The position numbers and the translations under genes were made by a program. This document shows positions 1 to 5,531 of a stretch of DNA of 11,023 nucleotides, in pieces. Position 1 is the first letter of the stretch. The number at the start of each line of letters is the position of its first letter. The stretch is from GCA-2687515 sp963582805 (GTDB lineage Bacteria > Pseudomonadota > Alphaproteobacteria > Rhodospirillales > UBA2165): positions 1 to 11,023 of the forward strand of contig CAUZTZ010000121.1 of the NCBI GenBank assembly GCA_963582805.1, written 5' to 3'. The notes beneath the pieces were generated by a model. It saw only the letters and a list, made by a program, of their open reading frames with translations. It ran no database searches and had not been told where the DNA came from.

Positions 1-191
1 AAAAAGGCGTCGCCTCGGTCGAAGAATTGCGCGACGCCGCCGTCGAAACCGATGTCAACTTGATCGGCTGCCAGATGACCATGGGACTGTTTGAGTGGGA
101 AAAGCATGACCTCATGGAAGATATTCAAATCGGCGGCGCGGCAACCTATATGGAAAAAGCCCTCAATTCCGATATCAATCTGTTTATCTGA
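1..191 (+). CDS. DsrE/DsrF/DrsH-like family protein (3' end only)
   Basis: The window opens inside this gene. The frame that stays open starts at base 3 and ends at the TGA at 189-191, leaving the last 62 residues. Visible in the sequence are a Gly-Cys-Gln-Met-Thr-Met segment and a C-terminal stretch GGAATYMEKA followed by SDINLFI. From family knowledge, this Cys-containing segment and the 'D(I/V)NLFI' ending are typical of DsrE-like small proteins, often annotated as peroxiredoxin-like, that are encoded beside TusA in sulfur-metabolising bacteria; the cysteine is the likely persulfide carrier. It lies 30 bases upstream of the tusA-like gene on the same strand, so the two are probably cotranscribed and may pass sulfane sulfur between them. 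The N-terminal part is outside the window, so the exact subfamily is not settled. Confidence 0.8.
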   Translation, partial: KGVASVEELRDAAVETDVNLIGCQMTMGLFEWEKHDLMEDIQIGGAATYMEKALNSDINLFI

Positions 192-221
192 TCCAAATCA
201 GCCGCCAAGGAGACTTCATCG

Positions 222-446
222 ATGCCAGCGGAACTCGACACCAAGGGCATGAATTGCCCGATGCCTATTTTGAAAGCCAAAAAAGCGCTGATGCAGCTTG
301 ATGCCGATGACACCTTGCGCATCGAAGCCACCGATCCCGGCTCGGTCGCCGATTTCAACGCCTTTTGCCGCAACGGCGGTCACACGCTGGAAGAAAGCTC
401 GGAAGCGGACGGTGTCTACACCTATCTGATCCGAAAGGTGTCCTGA
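222..446 (+). CDS. tusA: TusA-family sulfurtransferase (sulfur carrier)
   Basis: This 74-residue protein has the length and fold signature of TusA/SirA proteins. These bind sulfane sulfur as a persulfide on one cysteine and hand it to partners in tRNA thiolation, molybdenum cofactor work or sulfur oxidation. The CPxP motif is visible as C12-P-M-P15 near the N-terminus, and C12 should carry the persulfide. A second cysteine, C49, sits in the DFNAFCRNGGH segment that is also common in the family. The start ATG at 222 has a good ribosome-binding site, AAGGAG, about nine bases upstream. The gene follows the DsrE-like gene at a 30-base gap and converges on an ArsR-family gene. Which TusA subtype it is, tRNA-thiolation or dissimilatory sulfur trafficking, cannot be told from sequence alone; the DsrE neighbour favours sulfur trafficking. 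Confidence 0.9.
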   Translation: MPAELDTKGMNCPMPILKAKKALMQLDADDTLRIEATDPGSVADFNAFCRNGGHTLEESSEADGVYTYLIRKVS

Positions 447-470
447 ATTATAAAACGGAATTTCATATAA

Positions 471-506
471 AGGGGCTTAGCGCCGGGTAACGCCGGGCAA
501 GCCCCT
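471..506. terminator. Hairpin between convergent tusA-like and arsR-like genes
   Basis: AGGGGCTT at 471-478 and AAGCCCCT at 499-506 form a perfect 8-bp inverted repeat. The 20-base loop holds a short direct repeat, CGCCGGG-TAA-CGCCGGG. It sits between two convergent genes and touches the stop codon of the leftward gene (505-507). On the leftward transcript the stem is followed by UUAUAU, a weak U-rich tail; on the rightward transcript no U tract follows. It is best read as a shared, possibly bidirectional, terminator. Confidence 0.55.
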
Positions 507-780
507 ATTGCTGTTCGCCGTCCGGACGGCAGAACATTTCAAATAGCAAATTGATCAGCGGCCCGACGTCTTTTTCGGACAGGCTGTAATGGATCACCGT
601 GCCTTCGCGGCGGGTGTTGACCAGGCCCTCCTGCTTCAGCCAGCCCAAATGTTGCGACAGGTTCGACGGCTTAACGCGCATGCTTTCCGAAAGCTCGCCC
701 GCCGACCATTCCCCGGACGTCAAGTGACATAGCACCAACAATCGGTTGCGGTTGGCGATGGATTTAAGAAAGGAAGCCAA
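505..780 (-). CDS. ArsR-family repressor, SqrR/BigR-like (candidate persulfide sensor)
   Basis: This is a small winged-helix repressor of 91 residues if read from the TTG at 780. The helix-turn-helix region is clear around residues 26-50 (SAGELSESMRVKPSNLSQHL then the WLKQEGLV turn), followed by the wing RREGTVIHYSL at 57-67. Two cysteines stand out: C18 in LLVLCHL and C84 in EMFCRP, 66 apart. Family knowledge: SqrR and BigR use two cysteines at equivalent helix positions with the same spacing to sense sulfane sulfur, and then release DNA. The convergent DsrE-like and TusA genes fit that role. The start is unsure: there is no clear ribosome-binding site at TTG 780, and the frame is open upstream to a stop at 835-837 but holds no ATG or GTG. 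An ATG at 806-804 lies out of frame by one base, across a run of five T (minus strand). The N-terminus looks short for the family. A TATACT hexamer at 800-795 could be its -10 box. Confidence 0.85.
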   Translation of the reverse strand: MASFLKSIANRNRLLVLCHLTSGEWSAGELSESMRVKPSNLSQHLGWLKQEGLVNTRREGTVIHYSLSEKDVGPLINLLFEMFCRPDGEQQ

Positions 781-837
781 AAAGCGCTGACCGCAGTATA
801 GCGCATAAATTAAAAAGGGTTGTGAAACGGTTGGTCA

Positions 838-970
838 AATTGCCGCGGCGCCGGATGTAATGTCCGTGCTCGCCGGCGGCTTGAAGGACGCCTTGACCAT
901 CAGGGTCCGGTGCGCATTCTGGCGCCGCCGCACATCGCCAGCATTTATCTGCGGACCGAGCGGTGGTTAA
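838..970 (+). other. Non-coding stretch with a possible degraded coding remnant
   Basis: The 280 bases between the arsR-like gene and the next gene hold no intact ORF that I can support. Bases 838-970 are GC-rich with a coding-like codon rhythm. One frame reads AAPDVMSVLAGGLKDALTI (from about 842). A frame shifted by one base reads GPVRILAPPHIASIYLRTER from about 903 and continues to a stop at 1024-1026. The two together resemble one polypeptide broken by a frameshift, but I do not recognise the family, and chance translation of GC-rich DNA is possible. Confidence 0.25.
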
Positions 971-996
971 TAATTCTCGTTATTCGACAGTATTAC

Positions 997-1027
997 TTGA
1001 CTATTCCCGTGATAGATGTTGTATAAA
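997..1027 (+). promoter_or_regulatory. Sigma70-type promoter for the membrane protein gene
   Basis: TTGACT at 997-1002 matches five of six consensus -35 bases. A TGTATAAAAT stretch at 1020-1029 offers a -10 box: TATAAA at 1022-1027 with a 19-base spacer, or an overlapping hexamer at 17-18. The local sequence turns AT-rich here after a GC-rich stretch. It lies 33 bases upstream of the ATG at 1061, which has a strong AGGAGG ribosome-binding site at 1050-1055. Confidence 0.6.
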
Positions 1028-1060
1028 ATCCTGTTCGGCGGATGATAGCAGGAGGGCAAA

Positions 1061-1678
1061 ATGGCATTACTCGGAAATAAGATCGTCATATTCATGATTT
1101 TGGTCTTGGTCGGCATCGCGCTGGCAGTCTGGGCGATTGGTGCAAGCGGCCAGATTGATGCCAGCAAGTTGGATCCTTCCACGTTTGGCAAGACGTTCGG
1201 TCTCCTGATTCTCATGGCCTTGTTCGTCGAAAGGGCGACGGAAGTGCTGGTCAATATGCGCCGCGGCGAAGGCCGGGCCCAAATCGACGCCAGTGTACAA
1301 AAAGCGCAGGCGGATCTGGACCAAGCGCGCCAAAACGCCGAACAGGACGCAACGAAAAGCGGCGAAATCCAACCCGCCATAGATGCCCTGGCCGCGCAAG
1401 AGGAACAATTGGGACTATTCAAAAAACAAACGAATGTGGAAGCTTCCATTCCTTCCGTCATTCTCGGCCTGCTCATCGCCTTGGCCGGCGTCCGGTCGAT
1501 CGGAATGTTTGTCGAGATCAGCGATAACATCGAAACAAACCAAAAAATATTGTTATTGCTTGTCGACATATATTTGACCGGTTTCCTGATTGGTGGTGGC
1601 TCGGACGGCATTCATAAAATTCTCAACGCATTCATAAAATACTTCAACGACGTGCCGGACCCGTATAAGAAGCGCTGA
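1061..1678 (+). CDS. Unrecognised four-helix membrane protein with central coiled coil
   Basis: I do not recognise a named family for this 205-residue protein. The start is well supported by AGGAGG five bases before the ATG and a promoter just upstream. Four hydrophobic segments are visible at about residues 8-28, 44-58, 131-150 and 163-179. Helix 2 contains a charged E57-R58 pair. Between helices 2 and 3, residues 70-122 form a polar, Ala/Gln/Glu/Lys-rich stretch that should be a long alpha-helical coiled coil. Helix 4 runs into GGGSDGIHK (178-186) and then a basic tail ending PYKKR. The layout of two hairpins joined by a helical rod, with a glycine-rich end, could suit a small membrane scaffold or a holin-like protein; both are guesses. 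It seems to be a single-gene unit: the next gene has its own -10 box. Confidence 0.8.
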   Translation: MALLGNKIVIFMILVLVGIALAVWAIGASGQIDASKLDPSTFGKTFGLLILMALFVERATEVLVNMRRGEGRAQIDASVQKAQADLDQARQNAEQDATKSGEIQPAIDALAAQEEQLGLFKKQTNVEASIPSVILGLLIALAGVRSIGMFVEISDNIETNQKILLLLVDIYLTGFLIGGGSDGIHKILNAFIKYFNDVPDPYKKR

Positions 1679-1734
1679 TAAGGCACGACCCATTTCGATT
1701 AGCGTTGTCGCCAGGCTGGTTTATTGCCATCGTG

Positions 1735-1740
1735 TATAAT
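1735..1740 (+). promoter_or_regulatory. Consensus -10 box upstream of the lipoprotein gene
   Basis: TATAAT at 1735-1740 is a perfect -10 hexamer, 32 bases before the ATG at 1773. No good -35 box lies at 16-18 bases; TTGTCG at 1705-1710 is too far at 24 bases. Transcription would then begin near 1747 with a leader of roughly 26 bases. An activator-dependent promoter is possible. Confidence 0.4.
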
Positions 1741-1772
1741 TCTCGGGCAAATATTTATTGTGGCAGGCGGCG

Positions 1773-2492
1773 ATGAAAAACATTCTCGCATTTTTAACCG
1801 CAGTGGCGCTGGCTGGTTGCGTCGTGCAGCGCGAAGGGCTGGTAACCCTGACCCACGCGGGCGAAAACGAATATGTGGCCAAGAACGTTCTGGAGCGAAC
1901 CAACAGCGCCATCAAAAAGATGAATGCCTATTGGGGCGAGGGCTTCGATGCTACCGTGCGGGTCAATATCGAAGATAGGAAAGTCCGCTCCTCGGCCAAC
2001 TATAGCAACCGGTTCATCAATATATCCTTGCGCGCCGCCGAAAGCGGTCGCCCGGTCATCGAACACGAGGTGGCGCACATCATCGCCGGGCGCGACGCCA
2101 GCAACCGGCGGTTCTTGAACGAAGGGATCGCCATGTATCTGGAGCAGAAATTCCATCCAGATGCGGAACACCGGAGCATTGATCTGGACGAAAAGGCGGA
2201 GCGGGCAATGATGCGCACCGGCTTTATATCGTTGCAGGATACCAACGAATTTTTCCTCGATAGCGCCGAGCGTCTGAAAGCCGAACGGTTCACGGTCTAT
2301 AGGGAAGCCGGATCGTTCGTCCACTATCTGATTGAGGCGCATGGCCTTAAACAATTCAAAGAGGTCTATCGCGGCTTCTCGTTCGAATCGGTCTACGGAA
2401 TAGCCATCGACGAAATTCAGAACAAATGGCTCGACGCGAAATTCCCGAAACTGGGCGGGCGCAAGTACCGGACCGATCTGAACAAACCCTGA
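1773..2492 (+). CDS. Lipoprotein with gluzincin-type metallopeptidase signature
   Basis: From the ATG at 1773 this encodes 239 residues; a TTG at 1758 in frame would add five residues before the signal peptide and is less likely. The N-terminus is a lipoprotein signal: K2, a hydrophobic stretch from I4 to L13, then the lipobox L13-A14-G15-C16, with C16 the expected lipidated residue. Residues 96-125 hold the zinc signature H98-E99-V-A-H102 followed by N116-E117-G-I-A-M-Y-L-E, where E117 is the likely third ligand. That arrangement is typical of Peptidase MA-like gluzincins. The protein should thus be an envelope-anchored zinc peptidase, with the catalytic part in the periplasm or at the surface. 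Substrate and pathway are unknown, and no partner is encoded next to it. The neighbours on both sides appear to be separately transcribed. The zinc motif is clear; actual peptidase activity is inferred. Confidence 0.8.
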   Translation: MKNILAFLTAVALAGCVVQREGLVTLTHAGENEYVAKNVLERTNSAIKKMNAYWGEGFDATVRVNIEDRKVRSSANYSNRFINISLRAAESGRPVIEHEVAHIIAGRDASNRRFLNEGIAMYLEQKFHPDAEHRSIDLDEKAERAMMRTGFISLQDTNEFFLDSAERLKAERFTVYREAGSFVHYLIEAHGLKQFKEVYRGFSFESVYGIAIDEIQNKWLDAKFPKLGGRKYRTDLNKP

Positions 2493-2510
2493 TGGGCTAT
2501 GGTTTATACT

Positions 2511-2529
2511 TAGTTTTCGCCAAAAACTA
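2511..2529. promoter_or_regulatory. Palindrome in the crp-family gene promoter region (possible operator)
   Basis: TAGTTTT at 2511-2517 and AAAACTA at 2523-2529 form a perfect 7-bp inverted repeat around CGCCA. It lies between the lipoprotein stop and the Crp/Fnr-family start, next to -10-like hexamers TATACT (2505-2510) and TATTAT (2528-2533). It could be an operator, possibly autoregulatory, or a weak stem-loop. It does not resemble the CRP (TGTGA-N6-TCACA) or FNR (TTGAT-N4-ATCAA) consensus. Confidence 0.3.
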
Positions 2530-2606
2530 TTATAGACTTCGCGTAAACAATATGTTCGGCTAGCCCAAATTCGAAGGCGCGCGAGCAGGCTTCTTGAGGC
2601 AACGAT

Positions 2607-3293
2607 ATGGCAGACGCGATCGAACGAAATTTGGATTGCATGGAATTATTCTCCTCGCTCCCTCCTGACGTGGTGCGCACGCTGGAGCGCGAATGCCGCT
2701 GGCAATTGTTCGATGCCGGCGGCGCCATTATCGATAGGGGCGAGGAATATACCGACGTCTACATGCTGACCGGCGGCAGCGCCCACGTCCTCAATTATTC
2801 CGAAAACGGCAAGGTTATCGATTACGCGACCCTCGGCAAAGGCGACATTTTCGGCGAGCTGGCGGCCATCGACGGCTTGCCCCGTTCGGCCTCGGTGGTG
2901 ACCCAGACGCCGTGCACCATGGCCGTTCTTTCCGGCGACAAGTTCGTCGATCTGGTCATCCATAACCCGGCGGCTTCGCTGGCCCTGTTGCAGCGCCTGG
3001 CCGGCATCGTCCGCTTCTCGGACAAGCGCATCAACGATTTCTCGCTTTTGAAAGCGGAACAAAGGGTCTGCATCGAATTGTTGCGGCTGGCCGAGCCGGA
3101 CCCCGGAAATCTGCAGGAATTGATCATTCACCCGATGCCGACCCAGTCAAATATCGCCAATTCGGTTGGTCTGGCGCGGGAAACCGTGGGCCGCATATTC
3201 TCGCGGCTGGCCCGCGATAACATCATTCAGCGCCAGCAGAAGACGTTGCATTTGCGCGAACGCAAGACGCTCGAACAGATGGCTTTGTTCTAG
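2607..3293 (+). CDS. Crp/Fnr-family transcriptional regulator
   Basis: The 228 residues match the usual family length. Residues about 12-125 are the cyclic-nucleotide-binding beta barrel. The phosphate-binding cassette is visible as G83-E84-L-A ... R93-S94-A-S-V, with the glutamate and arginine that hold a cyclic nucleotide in CRP conserved, so ligand binding is plausible. A long dimer helix follows (about 115-150). The C-terminal helix-turn-helix lies at about 178-206. Its recognition helix, A190-R-E-T-V-G-R196, is nearly the same as in E. coli CRP (SRETVGR), so TGTGA-like half sites may be read. There is no FNR-type cluster of N-terminal cysteines; C11, C30, C103 and C155 are scattered. The ATG at 2607 has TTGAGG seven bases upstream. 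The stop TAG lies at the edge of a MITE-like element (3293-3572), which supplies its final G, so the original C-terminus may have differed slightly. Confidence 0.9.
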   Translation: MADAIERNLDCMELFSSLPPDVVRTLERECRWQLFDAGGAIIDRGEEYTDVYMLTGGSAHVLNYSENGKVIDYATLGKGDIFGELAAIDGLPRSASVVTQTPCTMAVLSGDKFVDLVIHNPAASLALLQRLAGIVRFSDKRINDFSLLKAEQRVCIELLRLAEPDPGNLQELIIHPMPTQSNIANSVGLARETVGRIFSRLARDNIIQRQQKTLHLRERKTLEQMALF

Positions 3294-3572
3294 AGCAATT
3301 CCGGACAAATATGAACCATTTGACCGGGATGATTTTGCCATCACATTTGTCCCAAGTGCGCTAGGAGCGCGCCGCATGGCGATGCATTGGCATCGGCAAA
3401 GGCGTGCGACAACGTCCACGCATCGAAAGCACCCGGCCTTCGGTGGGTCAAATCGGTCCCCCGGGGGCGTTGCAGCGCTTGCCCGATGCAAAGGCATCGC
3501 GCTGCGCACCGCGCCTACCCGGAAAACCGATTTGTTCCCATCAAATTGATTCATATTTGTCCGGAAATGCTC
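3293..3572. mobile_element. 280-bp MITE-like element with terminal inverted repeats and TA duplication
   Basis: The left end at 3293-3323 (GAGCAATTCCGGACAAAT then ATGAA...) and the reverse complement of the right end at 3541-3572 match over about 31 bases with two substitutions and one single-base gap. A TA dinucleotide flanks both ends (3291-3292 and 3573-3574) in a CTAG context. TA duplication is the hallmark of IS630/Tc1-mariner-type transposition, so this is best seen as a non-autonomous relative. Similarity between the two halves continues inward: CGATGC-ATTG-GCATCG at 3380-3395 is mirrored by CGATGC-AAAG-GCATCG at 3484-3499, and ACAACG near 3409 is mirrored by CGTTG near 3468. The whole unit could therefore fold as one long imperfect hairpin. 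No ORF inside is convincing and no transposase is present in the window. It abuts the Crp-family gene, completing its stop codon. Confidence 0.7.
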
Positions 3573-3574
3573 TA

Positions 3575-3592
3575 GAGCAATTTCGGACAAAT
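3575..3592 (+). repeat. Extra partial copy of the MITE-like terminal repeat
   Basis: GAGCAATTTCGGACAAAT at 3575-3592 repeats the first 18 bases of the left end at 3293-3310 with one mismatch. It starts directly after the right-hand TA of the full element. Together with the right end of that element it makes an imperfect palindrome, 3555-3592, centred on TCTAGA. It may be the remnant of a second copy: an 11-base match, CAACGTCCACG, occurs both inside the full element (3410-3420) and downstream here (3670-3680). Confidence 0.65.
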
Positions 3593-3635
3593 CCTGCCGC
3601 CGCTTGCCTTCGCATTCACAAAATGGCATCTCTCC

Positions 3636-3653
3636 GGGGCGCACCGGCGCCCC
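3636..3653 (+). terminator. GC-rich stem-loop between the repeat region and the exchanger gene
   Basis: GGGGCGC (3636-3642), a four-base loop ACCG, and GCGCCCC (3647-3653) form a perfect 7-bp stem. It is followed by CTTAAAAA rather than a run of T, so it is not a textbook Rho-independent terminator. It may end readthrough from the Crp-family gene or form part of the exchanger mRNA leader. Confidence 0.35.
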
Positions 3654-3697
3654 CTTAAAAATCGCGGCGCAACGTCCACGGGAATGTCACCTTGATC

Positions 3698-4657
3698 ATG
3701 TATCTGCAAGTTATCGGCGGCTTTATCCTGCTCCTCGGCGGGGCCGAAGTTATGGTCAGGGGCGCCGTCGGATTGTCCGAACGGCTCGGCATTTCCAAGC
3801 TGGTGATCGGCATGACGGTCGTCGCCTTCGGAACCTCGGCGCCGGAATTACTGGTGTCGTTGAACGCCGCCCTGGCCGGATCGCCGGGCCTGGCGGTGGG
3901 CAATGTGGTCGGCTCCAATATCGCCAATATTGTCCTCGTCCTAGGGGCCGCCGGTATAATCACGCCGATCGCGTCCGCCGGGCGCGAACTGGTGAAAGAT
4001 GGGCTGGTGCTGGTTATCGGCACCGGTGCATTCATCGCTTTGGCGATGCGCGGCGCCATCGATGTTTTCGCGGCGGTGGCGCTTTTGATCGTCTTTGCCG
4101 GGTTCATTTACTATTCGTTCTGGCGCGAGAAAAATGTCGAAGGCGGCAGCCTTGCCGATGAGGTCGATGAATTCGAAGCCGTGCCCCATAGCCTGTGGCT
4201 GGCGATCATCTTGCTGATTGCCGGTTTTGCCGGACTTTATTTCGGCTCCGAATTGCTGATCGACGGCGGCATCAAGATCGCCAAATCCTTCGGCGTATCG
4301 GAAGCGGTTATCGGGCTGACCATCGTCGCTTTCGGAACCTCGCTGCCCGAATTGGCCGCATCGGGGGTGGCCGCATGGCGCAAGCATACGGATGTTGCGC
4401 TCGGCAACGTGGTGGGCAGCAACATCTTCAATATCGTCGGCATCATGGGCGTCGTCGGCGCCATCACGCCTTTGGAGGTGCCCGCCCGGGTCCTGGATTT
4501 CGACATGTGGGTTATGGCTTTGGTGACGCTGTTGCTGATGGTCTATATGATCGGCGGGCGGCGCCAGCTGGGGCGCTCCGAGGCGGGCATTTTTCTGGCT
4601 GTTTACGCCGCCTATATCGTCGCCGTCGCCACCGGCATCGACCGTATCAGCTTCTAA
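3698..4657 (+). CDS. Na+/Ca2+ exchanger family antiporter (YrbG type)
   Basis: This inner-membrane protein of 319 residues belongs to the CaCA superfamily, which exchanges calcium for sodium (or protons/potassium). The two inverted alpha-repeats that build the ion path are plain. The first has GMTVVAFGTSAPE at 38-50 and GNVVGSN at 68-74; the second has GLTIVAFGTSLPE at 206-218 and GNVVGSN at 236-242. The acidic E50 and E218 within GTSxPE are the expected cation ligands. About ten hydrophobic helices surround a hydrophilic loop rich in Glu/Asp at about 143-162, which separates the halves. Length and layout fit the family. I prefer ATG 3698; TTG 3692 in frame would add two residues. No strong ribosome-binding site precedes either. 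The gene begins about 125 bases after the MITE-like element, so its promoter may lie in repeat-derived DNA. Forty-four bases separate it from the next gene. Confidence 0.9.
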   Translation: MYLQVIGGFILLLGGAEVMVRGAVGLSERLGISKLVIGMTVVAFGTSAPELLVSLNAALAGSPGLAVGNVVGSNIANIVLVLGAAGIITPIASAGRELVKDGLVLVIGTGAFIALAMRGAIDVFAAVALLIVFAGFIYYSFWREKNVEGGSLADEVDEFEAVPHSLWLAIILLIAGFAGLYFGSELLIDGGIKIAKSFGVSEAVIGLTIVAFGTSLPELAASGVAAWRKHTDVALGNVVGSNIFNIVGIMGVVGAITPLEVPARVLDFDMWVMALVTLLLMVYMIGGRRQLGRSEAGIFLAVYAAYIVAVATGIDRISF

Positions 4658-4701
4658 AAGCAGCAATACAGTCTCAGCTTTTTCTTGCGTCCCTATGCGC
4701 C

Positions 4702-5487
4702 ATGCCGCATTTTCCCGCCATGCCAGATAGTGACAAAGGAGCGGCCCTTGTTACCGGCGCGGCCAAGCGCATCGGCCACGCTATCGCCATGGATTTGGCC
4801 GCCGACGGCTGGGCCATTGCCGCCCATTATCATCGCTCCGGCGATGACGCCGAAGCGCTGGTTGCGGCGATTACCGGCGCCGGCGGGCGGGCCGCCGCGT
4901 TTCAAGCCGATCTTTGCAACGAGGACCAGACCCGGGCCGTCATCGGGGCTGCCGCCGAAACCCTCGGGCCGGTAACCTGTCTGGTAAACAATGCGTCGTT
5001 GTTTGAGGAGGACGGCCCCGATACCGCCGGGCGCGATATTTGGGATCGGCACATGGCGGTCAATTTGCGGGCGCCGTTCGTGCTTGGGCAGGAATTGGCG
5101 CAAGGGTTGGGCAGCGACGGAACCGCCAATATCATCAATCTGATCGATCAAAGGGTCGCCAACCTGACGCCGTTCTTCACATCCTACACGCTTTCCAAGT
5201 CGGCCCTTTGGACTTTGACCCGGACCCAGGCCCTGGCCCTGGCGCCATCGGTACGGGTCAACGCCATCAGTCCCGGCCCCACCTTGCGCGCCGAACGCCA
5301 GACCGAGGAGCAGTTCGAACGCCAATATCTGGCAACACCGCTGGCAAGGGCGGTGGACCCCAGGGAAATTTCCGGCGCGGTTCGCTTTATCCTTGCCAGC
5401 CCATCCATGACAGGGCAAATGATAACCCTCGATAGCGGCCAGCATCTGGGCTGGTCGGCGCCGGGCCAGGCGCCAGCCGGTTTTTGA
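4702..5487 (+). CDS. SDR-family pteridine reductase (PTR1/FolM-like)
   Basis: This 261-residue Rossmann-fold oxidoreductase looks like a pteridine reductase rather than a generic SDR. The cofactor loop is T18-G-A-A-K-R-I-G25, the TGxxxRxG form seen in NADPH-dependent PTR1, followed by H42-Y-H-R-S46, which also matches PTR1. N96-N-A-S99 is the usual SDR structural motif. The usual catalytic serine position reads D149, then Y162-x3-K166, the Asp-Tyr-Lys set known from PTR1 and FolM. It should reduce dihydropterins with NADPH in the cytosol, for example forming tetrahydrofolate or tetrahydromonapterin. The folB gene 44 bases downstream supports a pterin/folate role. Start choice is ATG 4702 or ATG 4720 (six residues shorter); neither has a clear ribosome-binding site. 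The frame stays open far upstream but only across the exchanger gene. Substrate specificity is inferred, not shown. Confidence 0.85.
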   Translation: MPHFPAMPDSDKGAALVTGAAKRIGHAIAMDLAADGWAIAAHYHRSGDDAEALVAAITGAGGRAAAFQADLCNEDQTRAVIGAAAETLGPVTCLVNNASLFEEDGPDTAGRDIWDRHMAVNLRAPFVLGQELAQGLGSDGTANIINLIDQRVANLTPFFTSYTLSKSALWTLTRTQALALAPSVRVNAISPGPTLRAERQTEEQFERQYLATPLARAVDPREISGAVRFILASPSMTGQMITLDSGQHLGWSAPGQAPAGF

Positions 5488-5531
5488 GCACAGCCGGCGC
5501 CTTATATGACTAAGATTGGAACCACTGAGCT

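Noticed and set aside
821..836. TGTGA at 821-825 as a CRP-type site upstream of arsR
   Set aside because: The second half (832-836, TGGTC) does not match TCACA, so only a half site remains.
2493..2567. TGGGCTA (2493-2499) and TAGCCCA (2561-2567) inverted repeat flanking the crp-family promoter region
   Set aside because: Seven bases at 61-bp spacing can occur by chance, and no T tract or further symmetry supports a terminator or paired operator.
3166..3658. Several small open frames across the MITE-like element
   Set aside because: They are read through inverted-repeat DNA, change frame freely, and lack ribosome-binding sites or recognisable domains.
3604..4161. Arg-rich open frame overlapping the exchanger 5' half
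   Set aside because: Composition is extreme (Arg/Gly/Pro/His), no domain is seen, and it overlaps a clear exchanger coding region in another frame.
4195..4701. Upstream extension of the pteridine reductase frame across the exchanger gene
   Set aside because: The translated extension is Arg/His/Gly-rich noise typical of an off-frame reading, and the exchanger motifs in the true frame are unmistakable.
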